From positions 379,974 to 443,973 of the forward strand of contig ML986589.1 of the NCBI GenBank assembly GCA_010094045.1: a stretch of DNA of 64,000 nt. Reading direction: 5' to 3'. The position numbers and the translations under genes are program-made. A model generated the notes under the pieces. That model was not told the origin of the DNA, ran no database searches, and saw nothing but the letters and a program-made list of their open reading frames with translations. This DNA comes from Lojkania enalia (lineage: Eukaryota; Ascomycota; Dothideomycetes; Pleosporales). The first letter of the stretch is position 1. Each line of letters opens with the position of its first letter. Positions 47,231 through 58,548 of the stretch are shown here, in pieces.

Positions 47231-48155
47231 AATGAAGATTTGGCAAGGCTTATGTTGCCAAAGAAGAAAGTGCCAAGTTAGTGAACAACCGGAGCACGAA
47301 ATATAAGACTCTTTATCTATGCGTGTTTCTGGGGAGACGCAATTGCCGAGGGGCGAAACTGCGGTGCAACTAATGATCTATACTACTATTCCCTAGCTGT
47401 GTGGGGGGACTATATTGGCTTCCTGCTAGTGACGCACCCCGCAAGGTTCTCGGAGATAACCAATCTTGTTGCACACAAACATACTTAGATCCTCTATATC
47501 GCAATAAACCCTTGCGGTTATAACGCTGTCCAGGACTTTGTTACATGTTAGAGGGCCCGCCAAGGGGAGTGTCCACGCATGAGCATTTGTAAGAGAACGA
47601 TCACCCCAAAGACAACAAGCTTTCCGAAGCGAGTCCCATAGATTTCCCATCTAAACTCTATTACTTGAAGTAGGGTCACTCGCTAGGACGGAAATGCGCG
47701 CGACGCAGACTTCTGTAGGAATTTGGTGTTCCCTATGTATCTCTTTACAAAGTTACACCACTGTTATCAGCATGTCTGCGGAATCTAGACTTCTATCTCA
47801 GTGCATTAGGGATAAAACTCACGTGAGTACATAAATCACGTGTTTAAAGGTTGCCCTGACTGCCTAGATGGAAGCTAGAAAGAATGGGTTAGGTGTAGTA
47901 CCTCTCCGCAAGGTTTAGTGTCGTACTCGTATCCAACCCCGCAACCTCTTAAATGTGGGGTAACCATTCCCAAACCATTAGCAGCGAAACCTCGGTTCAA
48001 CGCCGTATTCGCGTAGCTTTACCAATTGCGCAAGAGAGGGCGTACCAATAAGGTCATCATTGCGAGAGGCTAACTGAAGCTGAAATAGTAATCCATCAAT
48101 AGGATATATATATGTGAGGACCTCCCCAACTCTTTCACGCTTTTGCATCCTCAGC
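47231..48155. promoter_or_regulatory. divergent promoter, P450 / SDR, with two CACGTG sites
   Basis: The 925-base region separates the two start codons. CACGTG palindromes at 47820-47825 and 47837-47842 lie 17 bases apart, nearer the SDR. E-box pairs of this sort bind bHLH factors in fungi (established for the motif class). No coding region is visible between the genes. Confidence 0.55.
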
Positions 48156-49445
48156 ATGCCTTCGCCCAACCTGCCTTCCGGAGCGACGGCATTGCTCGTC
48201 GGGTTCCTCAAGCTGCCTATTGGCGTCGTCAAATATGCTGCGAACGAGCCCATTATTACTGGAGGCCTTTTGTATCTTCTGACGCGTGGACCGCCACACC
48301 TCCGTGAGCGCCTTCTCGGGCCGTTTCAAAACAATCTGCTGGCGAACAATGGCGCGGGGAGGCTGGCGATGATTGTCACGGCACTGAAAGTCCTCGCTGG
48401 ACTCGGCATTTGGAAACGAATAAACCGAGCCTTGAACGCGTTCGCGCTCAACGGTTGGAGATTTAGCCGGGCCGGTGCGTCATTCGAATTTGGTCCCGCG
48501 AAGACAGAGCTCGTAGTCATCACAGGCGCCTGCTCAGGATTCGGATTTGAAATGGTGAAGGGATTTTCGGAAAAAGCGCGGATTGTGGCCCTGGACATCA
48601 GCCCCTTCCCAGCAGAACTTGCTAGATGTAAGATTTCCTTTCTCTGGAAGATGCGAGAGTATGCTGACGCCATCGTCTAGTACCCGATGTACATTATTAT
48701 CAATGCGACGTAAGCGACAGTGCAGCTATAGTAAAGGTCTGCGAGGAAGTCCGAAAAGCGCATGGAAATGCAAGTGTCCTTATCAACAATGCCGGAATTG
48801 GTATTGGGAAAACGGTGCTCGAAGTAAGGCTCCATCGCTCTATTACAATGAATATCTGTTCACAGGAGCGATAAGACAACGAATGAAGAATGCGAGAAGC
48901 TGTTTAAGGTTAATTTGATCTCGCATTTCGCTCTAATCCGCGAGTTCCTCCCCGGCATGTTAGAGATGAGAAAGGGCCATATCGTAACGATAGCCTCGAT
49001 GGCATCCTTTTATGCTGCACCAGGGATCCTTGACTATTGTTGCTCTAAGGTCGGGGTTTTGTATTTGAATGACGGTATGCTTCGTCTCTTGTTCCTCGTT
49101 TGATTGCTAAGTGACATAGGACTCCGGGGTGAATGCTTGACGCGATATGAAGGTGGAGAGGCTATTTGCACCTCTAGCATCCATCCAACATGGCACCGTA
49201 CTCGGATTATCAAGGGCTTTGAAAAGACACTCGAGAAGCGCGGTTTCGCTATTCACCCGGCCGTTAATGTGTCCAACGTAGTGGTTGACCAGGTGTTGAG
49301 GGGAAAGAGCGGGCGAATCCACGTTCCACTATCGGAGGAATCTTTCGCAAGCTTGAGGTCTTGGCCGCTATGGCTGCAGGACATCGTTCTAGGATATGCG
49401 TGGAGACCGAGGAAAGGGCACTGGATGAGTATTACAAAGACCTAG
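48156..49445 (+). CDS. membrane-anchored short-chain dehydrogenase (SDR16C / retinol-dehydrogenase-like)
   Basis: Four exons, 48156-48627, 48681-48823, 48876-49074 and 49120-49445, encode 379 residues. A hydrophobic N-terminal region (about 10-45, with ALLVGFLKLPIGVVKYA) probably anchors it in the ER or lipid droplets. The Rossmann motif is TGACSGFG (123-130), then VLINNAGIG, catalytic Ser246 and Tyr259/Lys263 in DYCCSK. Similar enzymes act on retinoids, sterols or fatty acids (family knowledge). The third acceptor is an unusual TAAG at 48875; the nearby CACAG would cause an immediate stop, and the chosen junction restores KTVLETTNEECEKLFKVN, which matches the family. The frame upstream of 48156 starts at GTG, so the ATG is used. 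It is divergent from the P450. Confidence 0.88.
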
Positions 49446-49546
49446 GACTCCGCCAACCCCAGTGAAGAATCACGATTAGAGGTTATTGTTGCCTCTAATT
49501 TATATTAGGCCTTATTTCCTGCGTCAGGATAAATCTAATAATATTT

Positions 49547-50605
49547 CTAGACAATCGCTAAAGGGTAGATGTTCGCCTCATAAGCCAGTCTCTCCGTTTC
49601 TCGTACTTTCGCAATTAGCACCCCCACAGCATCGGTCTTTAGAAAACGTGACTGACTTACCTCCTCCAATTTATCCACCCAAGCCGCCGTTGTCAGCTCA
49701 GCATGTTTGAAAACAGGGCCACGTCGATCGCCGCATTTCACTGTTGTCTTGTAACCGGCGCCATCCAGGAGCCGAGTTATTGGAAGAAGCATTTCGGCAA
49801 ACTCTCCAATTCTTGATAACCTCCAGGAATTAGTCATTGCTCGCTCCCAGAAGCGCTTATCGCCAAAGTCCCAACGCATGTACAGACAGATGTGCGATCC
49901 ACGCTTGAGATTTAAGAGGTTTTTAGTGGCCGCGACAAGATGGCCTTGCCCCAACCCCACTCCTAAACGCACATCCTCTGGTCCGAAAGAGATGCGTACA
50001 CGTGAGATAATGTCTGCAGGTATAATCGGTGTATTCCACGAGAGGTCCTTTTGCAAAAGGCCTGCGAGCCATGAACACTCCGTCTTGAAGCTAGGTAGCC
50101 ATGTTGGTTCCGACACATTTTCAATCTTAAACTGGAACTCGCAAGTCCGGTACCAGTTCTCGACGAACTCCTTGAAGACGTTTTCACCGAGATATTGCGC
50201 GTCACAGTAGAAAGGCTTCCGTCTCTTCAATGAGGATCCCAGTTTCCAGGACTTGTCCTTCCCTGGAACGTTAACGCGACTATCTGGATTGAGACGTGCG
50301 TAAATGTTGTCTCGAAGTTCTCGGGGAAGCTTAGTGTACACAGCGGCACATAAGACACGGCATGAGGCTTTGGCGCACGATTCGATTCGTAGACGTTCCC
50401 TATCCTCATCATCGTCCACGAGATCATCATCATTGTCCAATTCCTTGGGTTCATTCTTCAATTCATCAGTGCAGGGTTGGATCTCATTTCTTCGATCATG
50501 ATTCTCATGGTGTGTAACCGTGAACGTGTGATTTTCCCGCCACGAACTATGCCGCATTAGCGCAGAAACGTTCGAGCGCTTTGCTCGACTTACTCCATTT
50601 CGCAT
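49547..50605 (-). CDS. hypothetical fungal protein with F-box-like segment
   Basis: A 352-residue uninterrupted frame with a proper ATG at 50605-50603. I do not recognise the family. An acidic stretch (KELDNDDDLVDDDEDRERL, about 53-72) precedes KLPRELRDNIYARLNP near 92-107. This resembles the short LPxELRxxIY helix found in many fungal proteins with F-box-like or 2EXR-type N-termini. The remainder is mixed alpha/beta with no membrane segment or signal peptide. It converges with the SDR gene, whose stop is about 100 bases away. It is likely real given its length and absence of stops. Confidence 0.65.
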   Translation of the reverse strand: MRNGVSRAKRSNVSALMRHSSWRENHTFTVTHHENHDRRNEIQPCTDELKNEPKELDNDDDLVDDDEDRERLRIESCAKASCRVLCAAVYTKLPRELRDNIYARLNPDSRVNVPGKDKSWKLGSSLKRRKPFYCDAQYLGENVFKEFVENWYRTCEFQFKIENVSEPTWLPSFKTECSWLAGLLQKDLSWNTPIIPADIISRVRISFGPEDVRLGVGLGQGHLVAATKNLLNLKRGSHICLYMRWDFGDKRFWERAMTNSWRLSRIGEFAEMLLPITRLLDGAGYKTTVKCGDRRGPVFKHAELTTAAWVDKLEEVSQSRFLKTDAVGVLIAKVRETERLAYEANIYPLAIV

Positions 50606-51012
50606 TGAGTTCTATGCCTAACACTACTTTCAGAAGGTGCAACACTCGCGCGAGGAAGGGATCTTACTTTGCAAGCAGGATTTCTTAAAGAGTTGGCAAG
50701 AGTGTTGTGTTTAAATCCTACAGCTGAGGGTTCGAAGTAGCGGTACTAATCCGAATACGGGTTAGACATAGGCTGCACTCTTGGCGCGTACCCAGGCATC
50801 GCCTTGACACGTAATCACGTGGAGTGCCATGCTGTCTGTCTAGCCAGGGCAGTTTTATAAGAATATTCTATCAGAGTGTTATCCTCGTCCGGAATAGAAA
50901 TAACACTTCTAAATGCAGACACATTTCCGGCTGGGAAAAGCATCTAAGCTCGAAATGATCTCATCACTCCATACCAACGCTACCACACACATATATGCCG
51001 CAATCAACATAA
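50606..51012. other. intergenic, 0.4 kb
   Basis: This is the upstream region of the 352-residue hypothetical gene and the 3' flank of the next minus-strand frame. A CACGTG lies near 50816. Nothing else stands out. Confidence 0.5.
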
Positions 51013-51495
51013 CTAGATTGGCAGTTTGGCTTTCTCACCTTTCGCATATGACCGAGGCTGCCTAAAGACACGAGTAGAGTCCGAAACGCGCAGATACTCC
51101 ACGTTGCACAAATATGCATCCTGACCATTCCCATACCAGATTATCGGATCGGCCCACAGAACCCCCGAATCAGTTCTTTTGTACCCAAATAGAATTGAAT
51201 TTCCCGACCCTAGAGGGTCCTCAACTTCGGAAGAATCTCGTCCGTTTACTACCTTAGAACCAGTTTCTACTTTAATAAAAAGCTGCCAGCGCACATGAAG
51301 CGGCGAAGAACGTCGATCTGATAGAGCTTGTGGCCATTCACCGTCCATCCCAACGTTCAGATCTCCTCGCCGTCCTCGTTCATGTTTGGTGGCGTTCACC
51401 GTTCCAGCTGAGCTGCGGGGTGGCGCGCGTTCGGCTCTCTTATTCGCAGCTGATGTTCGCCAGGGGTCCCAACTTGGGAAGGTTCCGGTTGTCAT
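51013..51495 (-). CDS. hypothetical protein, 160 residues
   Basis: A single frame with an ATG at 51495-51493. The first 60 residues are polar and basic. The C-terminal 90 residues include RWQLFIKVETGS, SILFGYKRTD, PIIWYGNGQDAYLCNVEYL and end in KAKLPI. No family is recognised. It starts 364 bases from the SLATT gene on the opposite strand, so the two may share a promoter. It may be a genuine small gene or a chance frame; support is only its length and start. Confidence 0.4.
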   Translation of the reverse strand: MTTGTFPSWDPWRTSAANKRAERAPPRSSAGTVNATKHERGRRGDLNVGMDGEWPQALSDRRSSPLHVRWQLFIKVETGSKVVNGRDSSEVEDPLGSGNSILFGYKRTDSGVLWADPIIWYGNGQDAYLCNVEYLRVSDSTRVFRQPRSYAKGEKAKLPI

Positions 51496-51859
51496 TCGCT
51501 TGCTTCTTCCTCTTCCACATATTCCGACAGCAACCTCATCGTCTCTAGGCTGGCGATCAATATCAGTTTAGGCGCCAAGCGGAGACGCCAGCCATCGGTA
51601 TGGCCGTACCACACGGATTGTGGGGAGCGGTACCACGCGTCGTTGGTGGGTTTGGACAGGGAATAGAGAGTGGAGAGCGAGCTGCTGCTGGATGGGAGAT
51701 AGTCGCTGCATTGAGGAGTTTGATGTAGGGTGGGAGCGAGGAGATAAAAGAGTCGTGTGCGTGCCGTATGTTCTTGTTCCTGTGGTCTTCCTTTTCCTCG
51801 TCCCTAGGTCTCTAATTTTTCTGCATTTTAGCGTTCAAGCTTTTCGTTTCTTCATCCGA
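51496..51859. promoter_or_regulatory. presumed promoter of the SLATT gene
   Basis: The plus frame stays open upstream of 51860 to 51620, but that part reads as low-complexity sequence without conservation and ends in pyrimidine-rich DNA. It is better seen as promoter and leader. Confidence 0.4.
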
Positions 51860-53041
51860 ATGGGCTTCTTACCCGCGGCCTTCCGCCCAGGAAGGGATCG
51901 TGCAAAATGTGTTGAAGATGGGTTGTCAGGTAGTACGCTTCAGCAACAGGGCCCCCAACAACCGCAAAGGCCCCAATCACGCCGCCAAACAGTACACTCC
52001 TATCTATCTTGCAGAAAGTCTCTTCTAATGAGGCGCCAGATAGTCTCCTATGATCCGAACGATAAACTCGCCATCTTCCGTCACATGGTAGGGATCCATT
52101 CGACCCGCGAATTTGCTACCGCACATGACCGGCCCGACCTCACACACAACAACCTCCATTTCGACGGCCGGGCCGCCCCCAATCTCGGAATCTACAACCG
52201 TGTCTGCCACCGCGAGCAAGAAGCCAAACGCGGCTACAAACTATCCTCCCTCCTCATCAACGGCTGTCTCGGCGTGCAAGTCATTGTAGCCGCCGCCCTA
52301 ACAGCCATGGGCGCCGCAAACTCCAACCACGTCTCAATCACTGCATTCGGTGCCATAAACACCGTAATCGCGGGAATCCTGACTTATCTCAAGGGTAGCG
52401 GTCTCCCAAACCGCATCCGCTACTACGAAAACGAATGGAAGAAGATCCGGGAATACATCGAGCAGCGAGAACGCGACTTCAGCCGGCCGGATTGCCAACT
52501 AGATGTCTACGAAGTAGTCCGGGTCATCGAGAACATGTACGAGGATGTCCGCGCCGATGTGCAGACGAACACGCCAGACAACTATATCAGTGTGAGCGAT
52601 ATCCGAAACCGGCAGTCGGTCACGAATCCGCAGGCGCCGAAGCTCGGCGAGCTGACGTCCGCACACGCGACCAAGTTCCAGGAAATAGAGTTGAAGTATG
52701 GACATAAGATTGCCGAGTTTTTGGAGAACTTGGCCCATAAGGAAGAGGAGAGATTGAAATCTATTGAGAAGGGGTTGGAGAGGCAGGCGGATGTTGGGAG
52801 GTCTAAAATTATCGATATGGGGAGCCATTTCGAGAAGGATTATGAAGCGGGTAGAGCACGGCTTGTAGATACGGGAAGGGATTTTGAAAAGGGTGTTGAG
52901 GAGAAGGGTGTTAGAGTTGTGGAGTTGGCTAGAGACGCGGAAAGGGAGCTTGAACGACATCGGTCGAATGTCTCGAGGATTGGGCGGGCAGTAGATAATG
53001 AGATACACTCGGTAAGCCCGAGAACAAAGGAAGAGCAATAA
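51860..53041 (+). CDS. fungal SLATT-domain membrane protein with 18-residue repeat tail
   Basis: An intronless 393-residue gene starting at ATG 51860. Residues 105-210 match the fungal SLATT domain (SMODS and SLOG-associating 2TM effector): RVCHREQEAKRGYKLSSLLI, TM1 about 129-151 (CLGVQVIVAAALTAMGA), TM2 about 158-177 (ITAFGAINTVIAGILTYLKG), then GLPNRIRYYENEWKKIREYI and EQRERDFSR. In bacteria SLATT proteins are predicted pore-forming effectors of nucleotide-triggered defence; in fungi their role is unknown. The tail after residue 265 is a long charged helix and contains three 18-residue repeats at 313-330, 331-348 and 349-366. There is no signal peptide. The N-terminal 60 residues are Gln/Arg-rich and variable-looking. 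No sensor gene of SMODS or SLOG type is adjacent. Confidence 0.88.
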   Translation: MGFLPAAFRPGRDRAKCVEDGLSGSTLQQQGPQQPQRPQSRRQTVHSYLSCRKSLLMRRQIVSYDPNDKLAIFRHMVGIHSTREFATAHDRPDLTHNNLHFDGRAAPNLGIYNRVCHREQEAKRGYKLSSLLINGCLGVQVIVAAALTAMGAANSNHVSITAFGAINTVIAGILTYLKGSGLPNRIRYYENEWKKIREYIEQRERDFSRPDCQLDVYEVVRVIENMYEDVRADVQTNTPDNYISVSDIRNRQSVTNPQAPKLGELTSAHATKFQEIELKYGHKIAEFLENLAHKEEERLKSIEKGLERQADVGRSKIIDMGSHFEKDYEAGRARLVDTGRDFEKGVEEKGVRVVELARDAERELERHRSNVSRIGRAVDNEIHSVSPRTKEEQ

Positions 53042-55929
53042 GGCGTCGCAGAAGTTACTTGATATCCGGAACTATTTCCATTATAATGATAATGATCTCT
53101 CCAAGATGCCTTGGGCGATAATTCAATCCAGAATTAGACACGCTCTTCTCTATTTGCGACAGTACCGCTAGAAAGTCGAATGAGGCATTCCATTTATGCT
53201 TCTGTATACGTTGTTCCTATGTCAAGGCGTTGGTTTCTACCTTGAGCTAGACTACGAAACCATAAGTCCTTCTAAGATGAACAACTATAGGTGTTCAACC
53301 ACTAGAAGTAGGTGGCTTCCGCTCTAGAGCTTCCATTCATTTTTCTTTTTTATTCATTAGACTCGCTATCAACCTCAGATGAGAAGATGCCGAGTCGGGA
53401 GATATCCGGAATATATCTTGCAGATTCTATGCCTACAGGAGGAAACCTGCCATACGGGAGCGCAATATGCAGAGTTAAGCAATTAGGATACTTATAGATA
53501 TCTATTTACGGGATGAAAACAAGAGACATATAGCACACAAGAAGAAGCAATGCAATTTAAAGAGCGAGGTGTACATTATTCCTAAACGCATAAAGCTCGC
53601 TCCTACTCATTGTAGGGGTCCTATACCACAAAAAATGACGCCATTTCCTCATATCAACGACCTCAGACTTCAGAAACTCTCATGCAGTCCGTTGTCCGAT
53701 TCTTGGAGCGCAAACGCTAGTAGTGAGAGCAGAAATTCCCCCCAAAGCCCTACGGTCTAATGATGAGCCCTAGAAGAATTGGCGTTGAAAATTCCCGCCA
53801 TAGCCCAAACACGAAAATGAAGAAAGAAATCAGCATCATATCAACGGATCCACATAAAAGAGTGTATACTCTTCTATCCGTAAGGATAGGAAGACCCGCT
53901 TCCGTGAAGTCCTAGCCCCTAGAGTCTACAATATTTAATCAATATCGCGTTTGCGGAGACGCCTAGAGCCCACTATGGTCCGCAAGAGGATCTGACTAGT
54001 ATGAAGCAGCAGAATTCTGAATGGGCTTCGGCGGTTAGATCCACGTTCTTTCTCTTACGACAAAAGCCCCAACTACATTACATATCTTATTGAGATCAAA
54101 TTGGAGGGGGGCAAGCACCGATTGCTCTGAAGGCAATACTCGGGTTTGGCTATGAAGTCATGGCGAGCCTTGTTTGAGCCTTTATGTGCTTTGATTTATG
54201 TCGAAAGCAGACAAGCACATTGCACAACCTATTTAGTGAAAAGGGGGGAGCGTTGTTCTGAGGGGTTCGGCTCTAGGAAAGTGGGCGGTGGCCTTCTTAA
54301 GTACCCAGGGGGTGTGACGATAATCGGAGCAGCACGCAGTTTCTCTGAGTTAGTCAGGGCGACAGTGGTACCGAGACGGTAACCTGAAGTGGCGATGACA
54401 CTGGCGCGGGAACAGTGACGGGCATCAGTGATTGATCTTGGACTAACCGAACGCACCAGTAGTGCAGTCCCATGCCCCCTCATTTAGCTGTATGAAATAA
54501 GGAAAGAGTCGGACAGATCTATTCCTTGTTCAAACTAATATGTGCGTTCAACTTCAGTCAGCATGTATGCGAGTGTATATGTTTGGCAATAAAGGTCTCG
54601 AAGGCTATTCTCCATCCAACTGTAAAGCGTATCATTCGAGTATTTTGTCTTTATGAAATTGAAAATTCATTTAGCATTATCAATCATCTGCTGCGAATGA
54701 GTGTTGTTTTATCTTGCTATCGCAATCTTCTGTTTCGGCATTTAATATGTTTGTCGATGTTGGTAATATCGTAACCAGCTATACTAGCTTGACATACTCT
54801 CTTGAGGCTGTCGGATGAATGAGGTCACCTGTGCCACAATTTTTCCTTCTGAGGCTAGATCATTTGCTTTTACCTTTATCTTGCGGGCCGTCACAGCGGC
54901 GCCACGGACTAACGACTGTGATCCCCATTTAGACTTTATGCTCATACCTCATCGCTTGGACCTATTGTCGCTGGCCGGAATCGTATTCATGTACCCATTG
55001 GCACGATTTCTCTATTCAAGTTCGTGATCAAAATGAGGTCTCACGAAAAACCAACGAAGTAAAAGAAGAGCTCTAGGTTGAAGAGTGCGAAAATACCAAT
55101 AACTTCGAAGACTACGAAGCCTAAGGGCCCAAACAAGAGGCAGTTTGCTATGTCTACAATGTATAGTTAAGGTTTGTATTCTTAATATATAGGGCTTGCA
55201 ATATAAGCTGGATCACTGCAAAACTCGGTAACGTCCTGTGATATTGAAAAGAACTAAAAGAGTCTGATAGAAAGTGCACAAAACTGCAAATACTTGATAA
55301 GGGAAAGGACTAGGGTCCATCTTTGGTTCACTTGCTACGTTTGTTTGATCTCCAGCTCATAACGAGCCTTGTTCGAATTTCCTTATTTAGACACTCTGAC
55401 ATCGACAATTACGTACAAAGATGTTATACCTAAAACTTAGACCCGAAATGAATGAAGTAAATATTCCATTATGCCCGTATAATAGCTCACATATGTTGTA
55501 GTTGATGACAGTCAGTTATGATCCTATGCCGTGAGTTTGTATTATCAAGGAATTTCATGTCAGAATGTGCGAGTTCAAATATGTGGAGAGCTAGGGCATT
55601 TAAAATGGACTCAGTTGTGCCAAACGAATCTAACAAGAAAGGCCCGATTAGACAGTATTCTATTACAGTGCACATCTTGATCGGCGAATCAACTGGAGGC
55701 GTTGATAGTTGGCTGTGACCCTGGTCAGATACCGAGGCATGTCCGTGATTGGTCGCCCTCGCAACTAATGCCTTGATGGGCTTAGAGCCCTCGCTTTCCA
55801 TGTGTGCCTCCTCCCGCCAAGATTAGATGGCTTATTTCGACTACTTCCCCAGACTTTCGTTTTCGCATTAAATAGTCCGCTTTAGCTATTCCACAATTAG
55901 TCACAAGTCGCTTCTCATCGTTCATCAGG
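53042..55929. other. gene-poor region, 2.9 kb
   Basis: No gene can be supported. Frames of 60-104 residues occur, including a minus frame at 55487-55801, without recognisable motifs. The last part is the promoter of the zinc-cluster regulator. Confidence 0.5.
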
Positions 55930-57949
55930 ATGTCGGGGTCCAGGCAGAGGAAACAGCAGAAGATGGCTGCTTGTGTCCATTGCCGCCAAATGAAGGTAGG
56001 CCACTCGTTGGAAGGCTTCAGCACATCAGCAAAATGCTAACCATCCACAGCTAAAATGCGACGGAAACGAGAAGTTTCCTGCGCCTTGCTCGCGTTGCTA
56101 TTCTTCTGGGCTGAACTGCCATGTTGATCCCCTGTTTAAAAGGACGGCTAAACGAGAGTATGATTCCCTATTCTACTCAAAACCATTCGGCGGTTAAATT
56201 GCAAACTAGACGCTTAAACGCTGTCGAGCGACAGCTTCGAGAAATAAGGGAGAGACTCGATGCTCCCAAGACTACATCACCCCAGGAAACACAACCACAT
56301 CCTCGAGGGGGGAGCTCAGCAACAACCACGGAAAGCCCGGAATCATTCGATCCTTCGATGTTCCGACTCGCGATACAGGATATTCGCACGAAATTCGGCT
56401 CAAGAATACTGCACAGTATCGAGCTACAGCCTAATCTGATCGCAGAACTAGTTGAAGAGTATGCACTCCTTGGCTGATATCGACCGCAGGGCACTAACAC
56501 TGAATAAGGTTCTATACAAATTATCATAACCAATTTCCAATCCTCCCAGACGTATCGGCTCTCTTAAGCCACTGGGAAAATAGCGATCTTTTATTCTGGA
56601 CAATTATGTCAATAAGTCTAAGAAATAAGGCTGAACACCGAGACACCTTCCTCCTCCTCGCTACGTCCGTGCGGGATCTAGCATTCGACATTATGCGAAC
56701 CGGCCCTCTATCATTGCAATCCATCCAAAGCTTCCTTCTTTTGTGTTGTTGGCCGCCGCCGTTTGGAGCAACAATCGATGATCCGTCTTTGGCCTTCGTG
56801 TCGGTGGCTACCATTTATAGCATGCGACTTGGTCTACATAGGCCTAAATTTCCCACGACTTTCGCAGCAAATGGTTATGTATCAAGTTTTGATGATTTCG
56901 CCTTGATACAGAGGAGCAAAGCATGGATAGGCTGCTTCATATTAAACTATTGGTACGGTTTTATTCCCTCTTGTAGCTCACATGTTGACCACTCAAGCGT
57001 GAGCTCGTACCTCGGTATCCCACCCACGGTACAGCCTGACCACAGTCTCCTAGAAGCAGCAGCTTCGCAACCCTCCTGGCTCCCAGATTCGTTGTTCTTT
57101 CAACTCCAGATTGCACGCCACGGGATGAATATTTGCAGCACACTTGGAAACCACGAGATGACCCCTAGTGGGTTACTTCCGAATCCTTCTCCTTACTTGC
57201 GCGCATTCGATTCTGAATTACGATTGCAGGAGACCCAGCTATATCAGAAATGGTCGAGACATGATTTTATCAACTTCTTAGGCTGCAAGATGATACTCTA
57301 TGGTTTTGGCGTGACAGCTTACGATTCTAATAGCGAGATAGAAGGCCTCCAAGGATTATCAGGGTACAATAACCGCCTCAACTCGCACCATTGGACCGAA
57401 CAGGCATACATTACAGCCTCGATGCTAATTCAAACCGCATGTACAATGAAGGAAGGATTTCTGTTCAGCATGATTCACCTTCAACGGTGGCTGACATGTG
57501 CCATCCTATTTCTTCTGCGTTTGATCATATTTCCTCAGGCTCATCAATTTGACGAGGCAGCAATACGTAATGGTATCAACCAAGGCTGGGAGTTGTTAAG
57601 AAAATGTTCCTTACGTGAGAACGATCACATGGCCCGAGCATGCGCAGTTATTGCATATCTGAGCAGCAAAAGCCATAGTGGGGATGCAAAACACAATGTT
57701 CCAACCGTCAGAACGCAGGCAAAAATGGGTACCAATCTCGTCGAAGACATGGTCGCCATCGCCCGCGAGCGCTTTTCACAACATATTAGAGATCAGATGC
57801 CTCACGACTGCACAAGTGCTGCCGCGGTGGAACAGGCGATCGGGACGATGGAGCAAGCAATGGGAAACCCGCCAAACGATATACTGTTTGACGATCCTTT
57901 CTCTACACATTTCACGGAAGATTGGACCACGCTTCTACAAAATTTCTGA
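55930..57949 (+). CDS. Zn(II)2Cys6 transcription factor (War1/Leu3-like architecture)
   Basis: Four exons, 55930-55995, 56051-56157, 56210-56458 and 56509-57949, encode 620 residues. The binuclear zinc cluster spans the first intron: Cys15-x2-Cys18-x6-Cys25-x9-Cys35-x2-Cys38-x6-Cys45. A coiled-coil dimerisation helix follows (RLNAVERQLREIRERLD, about 58-74). Further on, FYTNYHNQFPILP near 141-153 and LSLQSIQSFLLLCCWPPP resemble the middle homology region of War1/Leu3-type regulators. The third acceptor is AATAAG, preceded by CACTAACAC as branch. It is a nuclear activator or repressor. Its stop is 600 bases before the AtuA gene in the same orientation, so that gene is a natural candidate target (inference). 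Confidence 0.92.
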
Positions 57950-58548
57950 GAATGCTCCGCGGTCGGCAATGTGATAGCTCAACAGTGCGAATCCGCAGAA
58001 GCTAAGCCGTGTTACGTATACTACGAATAATTCAACATCTCCCTCGGCCGAAGATTGCGACTAGGATGAAATGATCAAGCGGAGGAATCGGAGGCATTTC
58101 AACCGCGACGCCGACCTAACAAGATGCCATTCGGCCATCCTACTGCTAGTCCGAGAAATCCGCATAGACATCCATTGGATCCGCCCGGAACGCGGGGGAT
58201 CGCATTTGTGGGGAAACTACTATCATAATCGTGAAGCCCCGAACGTAGCGTCTTAGCCAGACACTATACAACTTTGTATGTGCGGAGAATGGATACTTTG
58301 CAGGGATTAAGGAGGGGGCCGGTATGTCGGTGGGAATTTCGCTCGGGCTCCTGAGCGAAAATCGCAAGCGAACTAGTCATCATTAAGATACGCACGAGGT
58401 TCATTAAATAACCACGAATCATGTAAAAGCAATGGGATGTACACTGGAATATATAATAGTATTGCTGCGGCCCCCGATTGCTTCAGCAAAACAAAACGCT
58501 CTTCGGACTTCGGCGCGGCTTTCATAAACCGCCTCGCTCATTTGCACC
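57950..58548 (+). promoter_or_regulatory. promoter of the AtuA gene, with CGG triplets
   Basis: The 599 bases between the regulator and the AtuA start hold no gene. CGG triplets occur at 58504, 58511 and 58516, about 30-45 bases before the ATG. Zinc-cluster proteins bind CGG pairs, so these may be regulator sites, although they are close to the start. Confidence 0.35.

Noticed and set aside
45435..49445. secondary-metabolite gene cluster
   Set aside because: No polyketide synthase, NRPS, terpene synthase or other backbone enzyme is present within the window.
53042..55929. hidden multi-exon gene in the 2.9 kb gap
   Set aside because: I tried joining frames but found no conserved motif or consistent splice phases.
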